DNA of 64,000 nt from Suicoccus acidiformans (GTDB taxonomy: Bacteria; Bacillota; Bacilli; Lactobacillales; Aerococcaceae). Position 1 is the stretch's first letter, and each line of letters begins with the position of its first letter. The DNA lies in the NCBI RefSeq assembly GCF_003546865.1, contig NZ_CP023434.1, positions 1,674,001-1,738,000 of the forward strand, read 5' to 3'. Positions 27,015 to 36,129 of this stretch are shown here, piece after piece. The notes under the pieces are model-generated. The model was given only the letters and a program-made list of their open reading frames with translations. It ran no database searches and was not told the origin of the DNA. The position numbers were made by a program, and so were the translations under genes.

Positions 27015-29213
27015 TTATGAAACTTTACGGAAGGCATCTTCAACATCTGGTATACTCTTCAGCTTGGTTAATAATTGGTCAATTTGCTGGGTATCGGAAA
27101 CACCGACTTTCACCGTTACCAAAGCGCCACTATTCTCATCTTGCTTCCCTTGAACGCTGAGCAAGTTCTCAACACTATGATTGACAACGTGTAAGATATC
27201 ATTAATCAGTCCGCTACGTTCGAAGCCGATAATCCGAATCTCACAGACAAAGTCTTTCTCAATCGTATCCATCGTGTCCCAATGGACATCAATTGTACGA
27301 TTCTGTAAATCGGACTCACCCTTGAGGTTCGGACAATCTTTACGGTGAACAGAAATGCCTCGTCCCCGTGTAATGTAGCCGATAATTTCATCACCAGGAA
27401 CCGGATTACAACAACGACTTAATCGTATCATTAAATTATCCGCTCCTTCAACCACTACGCCACTTTCATGCACAGTGCGACTTTTCGGTTTAGTGGCGGT
27501 ACGATTTACTTCGGCTTCAGAAGTTTCTTTGGTAGCATCTTTCGGCTTATGAACATCAAGAAAATTCAAGACCGTCGATGGATTCAATTCCCCATAACCA
27601 ATTGCCGCATAAAAATCGGTCATTTCATTAAAGTTAAAGCGTTCTTTCAAGGCATCTTCAACCTTACGCCGTTCAATGAACTTTAAGGAACGTCCTGCTT
27701 CACGCAGTTCCCGGTCCATAATTTGCTCACCTTGAGCAGCCTTTTCTTCTCTTTCCAAATGCTTAAAGTAGCGCTTAATGCGATTACGTGCTTTACTCGT
27801 ATGGGTATGTTTTAACCAATCGCGGCTTGGCCCATTGGAATTGGGATTGGTGAGAATCTGAACGATATCTCCGTTCTTTAATTGATAGTCCAGTGAAACA
27901 ATTTCACCATTCACTTTAGCCCCGACAGTTTTGTTGCCCACTTCTGTGTGAATGTGATAGGCGAAATCAATAGGTCCTGAGCCCACTGGAAGCTCAATGA
28001 CATCGCCTTGAGGGGTAAAGATATAGACTTGATCTTTGAACAAGTCTTGCTTGACTGAATCCATAAATTCTTTGGCATCTTCAGTTTCATCTTGTAATTC
28101 TACTAAATCACGGAACCATTGAAGTTGCTTTTGGAGATTATCGTCTGGATTCACTCCATCGGTTTTGCCTTGTTTATAGGCCCAGTGGGCTGCAATCCCG
28201 TTTTCTGCAACTTCGTGCATTTCCTTAGTTCGAATTTGGATTTCAACTGGTCGCCCGTCTGAACCGATGACAGTCGTATGCAAAGATTGATACATGTTGG
28301 CCTTAGGCATGGCAATATAGTCTTTAAAGCGCCCGGGCATAGGCCGCCATTTCGTATGCACTGCCCCGACCACTGCGTAACAATCTTTAATGGATTCGGT
28401 AATGACGCGTAGAGCGAGCAAATCGTATATATCATCAAATTCTTTCTTTTGATCGGTCATCTTGCGGTAAATGGAATAAATATGTTTCGGCCGCCCGTAA
28501 ACTTCTGCTTCAATGTCTAATTCCTGAAGAGAAGCCTGAATTTCTTCCGCCGTCGCTTGAATATAGGCTTCACGCTCCTCGCGCTTACTATCCATTTGGT
28601 TGACGATATTATAATAGGCGTCGGGATTAATATAGCGCAAAGAAATATCTTCAAGTTCCCATTTGATATTGCTCATCCCGATGCGATCAGCCAGTGGCGC
28701 ATAAATCTCTAAGGCCTCTTCTGACTTTTCGACTTGCTTTTCAGGTTTTTGAAAGCGCATGGTGCGCATATTGTGGAGGCGGTCCGCTAATTTCACAATA
28801 ATCACGCGGATATCTTTGGCCATTGCCATCAGCATTTTGCGATGATTTTCAGCAAGGGCTTCTTGCTTGCTTTGGAAGCGGAATTTCCCTAGCTTGGTTA
28901 CCCCATCCACCAGAAAAGCAATCGTTTCAGAAAAGGCTGATTCAATATCTTCTAAGGTATAGTCCGTATCTTCAACCACGTCATGGAGAAAGCCTGTAGC
29001 AACCGTATCTGGATCCATCTTTAATTCTGCTAGAATTCCAGCAACTTGGATTGGATGGATAATGTAGGGTTCGCCTGACATCCGCATTTGTCCTTCATGA
29101 GCTTGGGTTGCTACATTTAATGCTTTCTCAACTTTCGCTACTCCTGTTTCATTCATATATGTTGCGCACAAATCGAGTACTTCTTGTGCGGTATAGTCGA
29201 TATTCTGCGTCAT
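27015..29213 (-). CDS. relA: Bifunctional (p)ppGpp synthetase/hydrolase RelA/SpoT (Rel)
   Basis: This long RSH enzyme makes and degrades the stringent alarmone. Domains in order: HD hydrolase (HDVVEDTD at 77-84), synthetase (FKDYIAMPKANMYQSLHTTV near 280-300), TGS (about 395-455), a helical zinc-finger region (SRCCNPVPGDEIIGYITRG) and ACT (about 660-732). Intact hydrolase and synthetase motifs predict both activities. Length is 732 residues. A GGGTGAG site precedes the ATG. Confidence 0.97.
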   Translation of the reverse strand: MTQNIDYTAQEVLDLCATYMNETGVAKVEKALNVATQAHEGQMRMSGEPYIIHPIQVAGILAELKMDPDTVATGFLHDVVEDTDYTLEDIESAFSETIAFLVDGVTKLGKFRFQSKQEALAENHRKMLMAMAKDIRVIIVKLADRLHNMRTMRFQKPEKQVEKSEEALEIYAPLADRIGMSNIKWELEDISLRYINPDAYYNIVNQMDSKREEREAYIQATAEEIQASLQELDIEAEVYGRPKHIYSIYRKMTDQKKEFDDIYDLLALRVITESIKDCYAVVGAVHTKWRPMPGRFKDYIAMPKANMYQSLHTTVIGSDGRPVEIQIRTKEMHEVAENGIAAHWAYKQGKTDGVNPDDNLQKQLQWFRDLVELQDETEDAKEFMDSVKQDLFKDQVYIFTPQGDVIELPVGSGPIDFAYHIHTEVGNKTVGAKVNGEIVSLDYQLKNGDIVQILTNPNSNGPSRDWLKHTHTSKARNRIKRYFKHLEREEKAAQGEQIMDRELREAGRSLKFIERRKVEDALKERFNFNEMTDFYAAIGYGELNPSTVLNFLDVHKPKDATKETSEAEVNRTATKPKSRTVHESGVVVEGADNLMIRLSRCCNPVPGDEIIGYITRGRGISVHRKDCPNLKGESDLQNRTIDVHWDTMDTIEKDFVCEIRIIGFERSGLINDILHVVNHSVENLLSVQGKQDENSGALVTVKVGVSDTQQIDQLLTKLKSIPDVEDAFRKVS

Positions 29214-29249
29214 CTACTCACCCACTTCTACTTGATGTTTATCGTTCTA

Positions 29250-29278
29250 ATTATACGCTAATCTACAGGTAATAACAA
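29250..29278 (-). promoter_or_regulatory. Promoter of relA-dtd
   Basis: TTGTTA (29278-29273), 17 bases, TATAAT (29255-29250). Confidence 0.75.
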
Positions 29279-29367
29279 CCGCTTAGCTTAAGTTTTAAGG
29301 TTTAGTCTGTTTCCAACGCAACAGTTATACTGTGCGTCAAAGTTAAGCAGCACTTGAATTTCTAAAA

Positions 29368-29386
29368 AGAGGCTGTAAGATAAGCC
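29368..29386 (+). repeat. IS1182-like terminal repeat, left partner
   Basis: AGAGGCTGTAAGATAAGCC matches, in inverted orientation, the sequence at 30911-30932. The GAGGCTG...ATAAGTCC style resembles, from memory, ends of IS1182-type elements. The pair flanks the IS30 copy and other debris. Confidence 0.45.
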
Positions 29387-29392
29387 AACAAC

Positions 29393-29438
29393 AAAAACCG
29401 CCAAGAATGCTGTTAAATCAACATCCTTGGTGGTTTTG
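29393..29438. terminator. Terminator-like hairpin upstream of relA
   Basis: AAAACCGCCAAG (29394-29405) pairs with CTTGGTGGTTTT (29426-29437), with an inner TGTT/AACA pairing. A/T runs on both sides allow action in either direction. It lies between the left terminal repeat and the IS30 element. Confidence 0.6.
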
Positions 29439-29461
29439 CAGTATAATATAATTAATAAAAA

Positions 29462-30698
29462 TCTCGATTGTCAATTTAAGTTAGAAATTTCTACACTATA
29501 TTATGAGTGATTGAACTTGGTGACATACTTGTGCTAACCACCTTAAACAACTCCCTTCATCAAGCTCCTGGCTGGTCAAGAGGAAAAGCGCTAGCGACTC
29601 TTGAGGAGTCAGGTGCTTGATGAAACCATATTTCTTAAGTGGTTGGCATAATATCCAGGTGTTTGATCCAAAAGATGGGCCAAGAAAACCTCCAGGGGAG
29701 TGTAGTAGTTAAGAGATTTACGTGGAATGATATTTCGCTTGAAGGTTACTTCCTTAAGAAAGTCTTCATCTACTTCATTAAAATCAGTACCTTTAGGCAG
29801 ACCATCTCTTCTTAACAATCCGTTAGTATGCTCATTCAGTCCTCTTTGAGATGGGCATCCTGGGTCTGCAAAGAAGATATCGATATCAAATTCATTGCTT
29901 AAGTCTTTCCAGTTAGAAAACTCTTTGCCATTGTCCAAAGTCAGAGATTTAACCAGACGGTAAGGGACTTTAAGGAAGAAACGCCTCAATGAATCCGTTA
30001 CTTGACATGCTTTACGACCTTCTGTCTTCAGGGTAATCGCTAATTTACTTATTCGTTCAACTAGTGTAATGGCCGCACTTTGGTGGTTCTTACCCACGAT
30101 AGTATCCCCTTCAAAATGACCAAATTCCTCATTGTACTCAGGATAAGCCTCTTGACGCTGTTCTAGTCTTCTACGGTCATTTAGACGGCCCCTCGTTTCA
30201 ACATGATGATTCGCTTTTCGTTTACCTTGCATGGGTAAATCTCTGACATCAAAAGCAGGGTCATCTTGGAAGCGACGGTAAAGTGTTTTTGCACAACAAT
30301 TCAAGTCAATTTCCTGGCGTCCAATAATCACGTCCGGTGACCACCCTTGTGACACTCGGTCATTGATATAGGTGATTTGATCTTCTGTGAACTGCTTCTT
30401 CTTAGAGCCACACTTAGATTTGTTAGCTTTGTAGCCTTCATAATAGTCGATGATAGTTCCACCATCGTCTAAATAATGATAGACATTATAGATGGTTTGA
30501 GCAGATCTTCTTAACTTTTTAGCGACTATGTAAGCTTTTTCGCCAATTTCGTAGTAGTTTTCTATCCAAGTCAGTTCTTTCGTGGTAAGATGTGTATAGG
30601 CCATTTTGTGTCTACTCCCTTATTTATGATTGGACTCATAAATAGTGTAGCACAAATGGTCTTATTTGTTTTTTTCTAGCTTAATTTTACAATTCAGG
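29462..30698 (-). mobile_element. Intact IS30-family insertion sequence (type 2)
   Basis: This element is about 1.24 kb with imperfect terminal repeats (left ATTGTCAATTTAAGTTAG, right, inverted, ATTGTAAAATTAAGCTAG) and one intact transposase gene. It is the parent type of the deleted copy at 24193-24727, in the same orientation 5.3 kb away. Ends are placed where the two copies stop matching. Confidence 0.88.
29609..30604 (-). CDS. IS30-family transposase
   Basis: The transposase has 331 residues with an N-terminal helix-turn-helix (starting MAYTHLTTKELTWIENYY), a second DNA-binding region, and a DDE core: D in GHFEGDTIVG, D in LTLDNGKEF, E in GLNEHTNGLLRR. The frame is complete with no lesion, so it may be active. 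It could act on the ends of the deleted copy in trans. Confidence 0.95.
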   Translation of the reverse strand: MAYTHLTTKELTWIENYYEIGEKAYIVAKKLRRSAQTIYNVYHYLDDGGTIIDYYEGYKANKSKCGSKKKQFTEDQITYINDRVSQGWSPDVIIGRQEIDLNCCAKTLYRRFQDDPAFDVRDLPMQGKRKANHHVETRGRLNDRRRLEQRQEAYPEYNEEFGHFEGDTIVGKNHQSAAITLVERISKLAITLKTEGRKACQVTDSLRRFFLKVPYRLVKSLTLDNGKEFSNWKDLSNEFDIDIFFADPGCPSQRGLNEHTNGLLRRDGLPKGTDFNEVDEDFLKEVTFKRNIIPRKSLNYYTPLEVFLAHLLDQTPGYYANHLRNMVSSST

Positions 30699-30703
30699 AA
30701 ATG

Positions 30704-30729
30704 AAAAACCAGAGGGTAGGAGCCCTCTG
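30704..30729 (-). terminator. Terminator hairpin
   Basis: The minus strand reads CAGAGGG, a CTCCTA loop, CCCTCTG, then GGTTTTTC. It probably ended the deoC operon before the mobile debris accumulated, or still does. Confidence 0.65.
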
Positions 30730-30834
30730 TCGCAGATAATCCAGCAAGGACTACCCAAAATGCATACTCATTATACATAAATCAGATGACATTGGAACTA
30801 TCCACTCAATATACACCGAAAGAAGGCCATATCG

Positions 30835-30887
30835 TGTACTGCCCCCTAAAGTTGGACCAAGAAATCTAACTTTAGGGGGGCAGTACA
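30835..30887. repeat. Small palindrome with IS3-like ends
   Basis: TGTACTGCCCCCTAAAGTT (30835-30853) and its inverted partner (30868-30887) flank a 14-base loop. The outer TGnACTGCCC ends are shared with the palindrome at 37618-37654 and resemble, from memory, IS3/IS150-type termini. No transposase lies between the arms. Confidence 0.6.
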
Positions 30888-30910
30888 AGTAAAATTCTGG
30901 GTCTTTTTGA

Positions 30911-30932
30911 GGACTTATCTTACAACCTCTCA
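30911..30932 (-). repeat. IS1182-like terminal repeat, right partner
   Basis: On the minus strand it reads TGAGAGGTTGTAAGATAAGTCC, the inverted partner of 29368-29386. It ends a few bases before the deoC stop codon. Confidence 0.45.
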
Positions 30933-30936
30933 ACGA

Positions 30937-31584
30937 TTATTCTTCTGACACAATTTGAATCCCTTTGGAAGCTCCAATCCGGGTAGCTCCAGCTTCAATC
31001 ATTGCCAGGGCTTCTTTGGCATTAGAGACACCGCCACTGGCTTTAACCCCCATATCGGGGCCGACGGTTTGGCGCATGAGAGCAACATCTTCAACGGTGG
31101 CTCCGCCTGTTGAAAAGCCGGTTGAGGTCTTTACATAATCGGCACCCGCCGCTTGGGCTGCTTGGCAGGCTTGGACTTTCTCGTCATCGGTGAGTAAGCA
31201 CGTTTCAATGATTACTTTCACTAATGCGTCCTCACCGGCAGCGTCCACTACCGCTTGGATATCTGCTTGGACTGCGTCCCAGTTGCCCGCCTTTGCTTCG
31301 CCAATATTAATGACCATATCCACTTCCTGGGCACCGTCTTGGATAGCTTGGTGAGTCTCATCAGCTTTCACCGCGCTCGTATTCGCTCCCAATGGAAAAC
31401 CAATCACCGTACACACTTTAACGGTGCTCTCTTCAAGTAATTCCTTGGCTAGCTTTACCCAAGTGGGATTAATACAAACAGACATAAAATCATATTCCCT
31501 AGCTTCCAGGCATAATTCTGTGACCATTGCTTCTGTTGCTTCGGGCTTGAGTAAGGTATGGTCGATGTATTTCGCTAATTTCAT
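30937..31584 (-). CDS. deoC: Deoxyribose-phosphate aldolase
   Basis: DERA cleaves 2-deoxyribose 5-phosphate to acetaldehyde and glyceraldehyde 3-phosphate in nucleoside breakdown. The Schiff-base lysine lies in YVKTSTGFS, and the protein starts [16 protein letters not shown] (215 residues). A longer reading is possible, but the ATG at 31584 has AAGGATG upstream and shares one base with the rsmE stop (TAATG), indicating translational coupling. Confidence 0.96.
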   Translation of the reverse strand: MKLAKYIDHTLLKPEATEAMVTELCLEAREYDFMSVCINPTWVKLAKELLEESTVKVCTVIGFPLGANTSAVKADETHQAIQDGAQEVDMVINIGEAKAGNWDAVQADIQAVVDAAGEDALVKVIIETCLLTDDEKVQACQAAQAAGADYVKTSTGFSTGGATVEDVALMRQTVGPDMGVKASGGVSNAKEALAMIEAGATRIGASKGIQIVSEE

Positions 31585-32351
31585 TAGGCATCCTTCTTTC
31601 CTGTCATTTCTGTTACAAAAGATATACAACTAAGTAAATATAGGGGCGCTGTTTCTGTCCGTAAAATCCGCGGACCTAAGGTAATGGTCTCAAAGCCATG
31701 CTCTTTTAATTGGCTTACTTCGTCCTCGGTTAACCCACCTTCTGAGCCAAAGACGCAGAGTACCGAATCCCCAGACGTAAAATTATGCAAGGCCTGATTG
31801 AGATACTCATGTTGACCGGCTTTCGCAACCTCTTCATAAGCTACAAGACAATGAGTATAGGCTGCACTAGCTGCAAGGACTTCCTTAAAAGAGTGCAAGA
31901 GATGAACTTGAGGAATACGTTGGCGATGGCTTTGTTCGGCTGCCTCTTTGGCAATTTTCTGAAGGCGTTCTTGGCGTTGGCTTATCTTCTGGCCAGTCCA
32001 CTTTACAACATCTCTTTGCAGGGTAATGGGCATAAAGGCAAACATGCCGAGCTCCGTTCCTTTCTGAACCACCCAGTCCAGTTTGTCATGCTTGGATAGA
32101 CCGGTGGCAATTGTTACTTGAACCGATAGTTCAGTAGACTGGCCCTCTATTTGTTCTATCAATTGCAGAGTGGCTATTTTGCCCTCAATTTGGTTAAGCT
32201 TAGCACGGAAAACTTGCTGCTTTGAATCAACTAAGGTCACTTCCTCGCCTACCTTGGCCCGCATGACGCGAAGTAAATGATGGGCATCATCCTTGGCCAA
32301 TTCTACATAAGCCCCCAGCTGACCAACTTGTTCAATAAAGTATTGTTGCAT
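31584..32351 (-). CDS. rsmE: 16S rRNA (uracil(1498)-N3)-methyltransferase
   Basis: This SPOUT methyltransferase modifies U1498 of 16S rRNA. The C-terminal trefoil-knot region is recognisable in [13 protein letters not shown] and [11 protein letters not shown]. Length from the ATG at 32351 is 255 residues. That start has GAGGAGG and overlaps the prmA stop as TAATG. Its usual partner prmA lies upstream. Confidence 0.95.
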   Translation of the reverse strand: MQQYFIEQVGQLGAYVELAKDDAHHLLRVMRAKVGEEVTLVDSKQQVFRAKLNQIEGKIATLQLIEQIEGQSTELSVQVTIATGLSKHDKLDWVVQKGTELGMFAFMPITLQRDVVKWTGQKISQRQERLQKIAKEAAEQSHRQRIPQVHLLHSFKEVLAASAAYTHCLVAYEEVAKAGQHEYLNQALHNFTSGDSVLCVFGSEGGLTEDEVSQLKEHGFETITLGPRILRTETAPLYLLSCISFVTEMTGKKDA

Positions 32352-33319
32352 TAAGTGTCCTCCTCGACTTTCCGGAGAATAATCCCTACCCATTCACCTA
32401 AATAATGCCTTTGGACTACTTCGAAAGGATGCGCTTGGAGGGCTTCCAGAATGAAGGCTTCCTTCTCAATAAGGATGCCACCGATAATTAAGTAGCCATC
32501 TTTCGTTAGTAGTTTCCCAGCATCTTCAAATAAATGAATGAGAATATTCGGGACGATATTGGCAACAATAACATCTGCGGGGGTATCTACCCCTTGGAGC
32601 AAATCATTCACAGTGAAGCTTATCTTTTCGGCTGCGATCATCTCTTGGAGCACTTCATCAGATTGTAAGGCCAAATTTTTGTTGGCTGCTTCAATGGCTT
32701 GCGGATCAAGGTCAAAGCCTACTACTTGAACTGCACCGAAAATCCCTGCGACAAAAGATAAAATCCCGGAACCTGTTCCCACATCTAGAACACGCTCGCC
32801 CCCTCGCATGACGATTTCTAAGGCTTGTGCACTCAACTGGGTCGTTGGATGATTACCTGTTCCGAAAGCAATACCTGGATCCAAGCGCACTAACCGCTCT
32901 TCAGATCTTGCTTGATAGCCTTGCCATACCGGGACAATTGTCAAATAGCGACTAATTGCTTCAGGCTCATAATACTCCATCCAGTTTGCTTGCCAATTTT
33001 CATTGGGGACAGTTTCTGCACGAATGCTTACAGCTATCTCTGGAAGCATCTGAGTAAACACAGCTTCTATTTGAGCTATGTCAGGCTGCTCAGGGAAATA
33101 GCCAGTAATCTCTGTAGGATGCTCCAAGTAAGCTTGAGACAAAGGCTCAGCAACTTCCCCGAATAAATTAGGACGATTCTCTAAGTAACCTTGAGCGTAA
33201 TTGACCTGAGTCCCTTGGGCTCCCAACTCAAACAAAATATCGCTTATTTGATCCAATACAATCGGTTCAAGACTTGACGTAGCAACTATCACTTTGGTCC
33301 ATTGAATCTCTTCTGTCAT
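32351..33319 (-). CDS. prmA: Ribosomal protein L11 methyltransferase
   Basis: PrmA methylates ribosomal protein L11. The SAM-binding motif VLDVGTGSGIL lies mid-protein and VANIVPNIL further on. The start used (MTEEIQWTK, ATG 33319) has AAGGAGGG, giving 322 residues; a longer in-frame reading upstream lacks a ribosome site. It is the second gene of the DUF3013-prmA-rsmE-deoC unit. Confidence 0.95.
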   Translation of the reverse strand: MTEEIQWTKVIVATSSLEPIVLDQISDILFELGAQGTQVNYAQGYLENRPNLFGEVAEPLSQAYLEHPTEITGYFPEQPDIAQIEAVFTQMLPEIAVSIRAETVPNENWQANWMEYYEPEAISRYLTIVPVWQGYQARSEERLVRLDPGIAFGTGNHPTTQLSAQALEIVMRGGERVLDVGTGSGILSFVAGIFGAVQVVGFDLDPQAIEAANKNLALQSDEVLQEMIAAEKISFTVNDLLQGVDTPADVIVANIVPNILIHLFEDAGKLLTKDGYLIIGGILIEKEAFILEALQAHPFEVVQRHYLGEWVGIILRKVEEDT

Positions 33320-33329
33320 TTGACCCTCC

Positions 33330-33827
33330 TTAAAATCTGCGAAAAGGCATAAATACACTCGTCTCACTATAACGGTGGCGTTCAATAAGAACTGAACGCA
33401 TTTCTTGAAACTCTACTTCATTCCATTCTAAACTTAAGCCGACTTGTTGATCATCTTCAAGGAAGTTCCGCCAGCGTAAGCGCATCGAACTCGTAATCCG
33501 TTTCAAATAGCGAATAATCGCCACCACCTCACCAAATGGAATGCCTGTATAGGAATCCACAGGTATTGTCTTTAAATAGCGCTCCTCACTTGGCTCCATA
33601 ATTTCACGATTATAAAAGATAACAGATGTCTCAAACGGAATAGACGAATCGCTCACCGTCCGCTCTCCCCCGTCAGTAACAGGAATATTACGCTCATTGG
33701 GAAGCTTCCACTGAAAGTTTATCCGTATATAATCATCACGCTCGCTCCAGTCCAAATACCATTCACAGTGAAAATTTGACTCTTCCAGCAAGGTATGAAG
33801 TACCTCGAGTAAATTTGTGATTTCCAT
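33330..33827 (-). CDS. DUF3013-like family protein
   Basis: This 165-residue protein of unknown function starts MEITNLLEVLHTLLEESNFH. It is acidic and aromatic-rich, with no signal or membrane segment. A DUF3013 gene next to prmA is, from memory, a common arrangement in streptococci and relatives, and both position and style fit. AGGTGA precedes the ATG; prmA begins 10 bases later. Confidence 0.75.
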   Translation of the reverse strand: MEITNLLEVLHTLLEESNFHCEWYLDWSERDDYIRINFQWKLPNERNIPVTDGGERTVSDSSIPFETSVIFYNREIMEPSEERYLKTIPVDSYTGIPFGEVVAIIRYLKRITSSMRLRWRNFLEDDQQVGLSLEWNEVEFQEMRSVLIERHRYSETSVFMPFRRF

Positions 33828-33848
33828 GCATTCACCTACTTTTCTCCT

Positions 33849-33877
33849 ATTATGGATGATTTGCCTGTTTTTTTCAA
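33849..33877 (-). promoter_or_regulatory. Promoter of the DUF3013-prmA-rsmE-deoC operon
   Basis: TTGAAA (33877-33872), 17 bases, CATAAT (33854-33849). Confidence 0.6.
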
Positions 33878-33945
33878 TTCGAAACTTCAGGAGACACGCT
33901 TCCCATCAAATCCTTAGAAACCAACTGAAGATTCTGCTTGATTCA

Positions 33946-33954
33946 TGGTATAAT
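33946..33954 (+). promoter_or_regulatory. Extended -10 promoter toward gpsB
   Basis: TGGTATAAT is a full -10 with the TGn extension; the -35 is poor. Confidence 0.5.
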
Positions 33955-34064
33955 ATGAAGTACTATTAGGCTATTGTATAAATTAGTTTTTGAACTTTGC
34001 CGAAATAAATAGTACACTAGTACATGAACTGCTAAGAAAAATAGCTAAAATATGAGGTGATGAA

Positions 34065-34424
34065 ATGGCTGAGAAGAACTTAACAGCAAAAGATATTTTG
34101 CAAAAAGAATTTACCAAATCCATGCGAGGTTATAACACAGCAGAAGTAGATGAATACTTAGACAGCATTATTCGCGACTACGATTCTTACCAGAAAGACG
34201 TTGTCTACTTAAAGAATGAGAATGAACGCTTAATCAGCAAAGTAGATGAACTTACCAAGCAACTAGCCTTGACGAAGAAGAATACATCCACCGGCACGCC
34301 TGGTAGCGGTGTGACGAACTTTGATATTCTTAAGCGACTATCCAACTTGGAGAAACACGTCTTCGGTTCTAAGATTGAGCAAACCGATAATACCATCGAT
34401 TACTCTCAATCAACCCGCTTTTAA
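34065..34424 (+). CDS. gpsB: Cell division regulator GpsB
   Basis: GpsB is a DivIVA-like coiled-coil adaptor that links class A PBPs to the divisome. The N-terminal domain has the membrane and PBP-binding sequence MRGYNTAEVDEYLD, followed by a coiled coil (about 40-75) and a C-terminal trimerisation segment (FDILKRLSNLEKHVFG). Length is 119 residues. GAGGTGATG precedes the ATG. The neighbouring rnpB and rlmL-type gene match the B. subtilis arrangement. A likely partner, the class A PBP, is at 40.3 kb. Confidence 0.95.
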   Translation: MAEKNLTAKDILQKEFTKSMRGYNTAEVDEYLDSIIRDYDSYQKDVVYLKNENERLISKVDELTKQLALTKKNTSTGTPGSGVTNFDILKRLSNLEKHVFGSKIEQTDNTIDYSQSTRF

Positions 34425-34438
34425 ACATAATAGCTTAC

Positions 34439-34812
34439 AGTAAACTTCAGGTAATCGCGGCTGGTTACCAGCTGAGGAAAGTCCATGCTCGCACAGGCTG
34501 AGATGCCTGTAGTGTTCGTGCTTAGCGAAACAATAAGCTAAGGTAATAGCAATATTAACGGCGAAGAAACGGCCTACGGTTGAACTATGGCCAAGTACTT
34601 CTTAAAGTGCCACAGAGACGATACTTTGAGGAAACTCAAAGTGTGGAACGTTGGTAAACCCCTCGAGCGAGCAACCCAAACTTTGGTCGGGGCACCTTTC
34701 CTATGGAATTCAACAGATGGAAGAGGACACATAGTGTAGATAGATGGTTACCCATGCGGATATTTGACCTATAAGTAACCGCATGACAGAACATGGCTTA
34801 TCGAAGTTTACT
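34439..34812 (+). ncRNA. rnpB: RNase P RNA (bacterial type B)
   Basis: P1 pairs AGTAAACTTC (34439-34448) with GAAGTTTACT (34803-34812). The conserved core is present: GAGGAAAGTCCATGCTCGCA, the CCACAGAGACGA segment, GGTAAACCCCTCGAGCGAGC and the 3' ACAGAACATGGCTTAT. It lies between gpsB and the rlmL-type gene, its usual place in Firmicutes. Confidence 0.97.
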
Positions 34813-34824
34813 ATTTATAGGTAT

Positions 34825-34852
34825 AGACTCTGTTTAGGCAGAGTCTTTTTTT
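34825..34852 (+). terminator. Terminator of rnpB
   Basis: AGACTCTG, a TTTAGG loop, CAGAGTCT, followed by seven T. Confidence 0.92.
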
Positions 34853-34955
34853 ACGAATAAAAGTACCCCCACTTTCCAATTTATAAGGAGCGGTCTTATA
34901 ACACTGGCTTTTCAAGAAAGCTTTTAAACAATAGATAATAAATTTAGGAGGATTT

Positions 34956-36080
34956 ATGACTGAATATCAATTAGTTGCAACAGCTGCTGCTGGGATTGAA
35001 GGCCTAGTCAACCGTGAACTCAAGGCACTAGGCTATGAAACACAAGCAGACAATGGACGTGTATACTTTAAAGGCAATGCACGCGATATTGCTTATACCA
35101 ATCTCTGGCTGAGAACCGCTGACCGAGTGAAACTCATCGTTGGCGAATTTCACGCCAAGACATTCGAACAACTCTTCGACCAAACTTACACTTTACCTTG
35201 GGAAAATTTCATCCCGATGGATGGAGCCTTCCCCGTGAGTGGGCGATCGATTAAATCACAGCTTCATCACGTCCCCAGCGTCCAAAGTATTGTCAAGAAA
35301 GCCATCAGTAAACGTCTCATGGATTACTACCATCGCCCTGGACGCATGCCTGAAATTGGCGCTACTTACCCGATAGAAGTCGCCATCCGCAAGAATAAAG
35401 TTGAACTCACGCTAGATACATCCGGTTCCAGTTTATTCAAACGAGGCTACCGAGAACATAAAGGACAGGCTCCACTCAAGGAGAATATGGCCGCGGCCTT
35501 AGTCATGCTAACAACCTGGCATCCTGACCGTCCCCTATATGATCCAACTTGTGGCTCAGGTACAATTCTTATTGAAGCTGCCCTCATGGGGCACAATATC
35601 GCCCCAGGCTTACAGCGTTCCTTTGTTGCTGAAGCATGGCGCTTCTTCGAACCAGAAAACTGGGACATACTCCGCCAAGAAGCACGCGAAGCGATTAAGT
35701 CGGATATCCAATTAGATATTCTAGGGACGGATATTGACCACCGCATGATTGAAATCGCCCAAGAAAATGCAGCGAAAGCCGGTGTGGCGGACAGTATTAC
35801 CTTCAAACAAATGCAATTGGCAGATTATACCCCTTCGAAAGAATACGGCATTCTCATTTCTAACCCACCCTACGGTGACCGGATGTTATCAGAAGAAGCC
35901 GTTCACGAAATTTACCGCCAGATGGGCGAAATTTACGAAGCTATGCCAACGTGGAGCAAGTATATCCTCTCCAGTGATGACAACTTCGAAACCTATTACG
36001 GTGCCAAAGCAACCAAGAAGCGCAAACTCTATAACGGTGCGATTAAAGTAAACTACTACCAATTCTGGAGCAAGCAATAG
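34956..36080 (+). CDS. THUMP-domain class I RNA methyltransferase (RlmL/YpsC family)
   Basis: This SAM-dependent RNA methyltransferase has an N-terminal ferredoxin-like/THUMP region (about 1-155) and a UPF0020 catalytic domain. The latter shows DPTCGSGTILIEAA and the catalytic SNPPYGDRM near residue 303. Such proteins methylate the N2 of a 23S rRNA guanine in other bacteria; the exact base here is inferred. Length is 374 residues. AGGAGG precedes the ATG. Confidence 0.92.
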   Translation: MTEYQLVATAAAGIEGLVNRELKALGYETQADNGRVYFKGNARDIAYTNLWLRTADRVKLIVGEFHAKTFEQLFDQTYTLPWENFIPMDGAFPVSGRSIKSQLHHVPSVQSIVKKAISKRLMDYYHRPGRMPEIGATYPIEVAIRKNKVELTLDTSGSSLFKRGYREHKGQAPLKENMAAALVMLTTWHPDRPLYDPTCGSGTILIEAALMGHNIAPGLQRSFVAEAWRFFEPENWDILRQEAREAIKSDIQLDILGTDIDHRMIEIAQENAAKAGVADSITFKQMQLADYTPSKEYGILISNPPYGDRMLSEEAVHEIYRQMGEIYEAMPTWSKYILSSDDNFETYYGAKATKKRKLYNGAIKVNYYQFWSKQ

Positions 36081-36094
36081 CGTTTAGTCCAGTT

Positions 36095-36126
36095 ACCCCC
36101 ACAAACAGCAATTTGTGGGGGTCTTT
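36095..36126. terminator. Bidirectional terminator
   Basis: ACCCCCACAAA (36095-36105) pairs with TTTGTGGGGGT (36112-36122). It serves the rlmL-type gene and the convergent RNase H-like gene. Confidence 0.85.
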
Positions 36127-36129
36127 CAA

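Noticed and set aside
30751-30933. Minus-strand ORF downstream of deoC
   Set aside because: It runs through the IS3-like palindrome and the right terminal repeat and has no ribosome site or family features.
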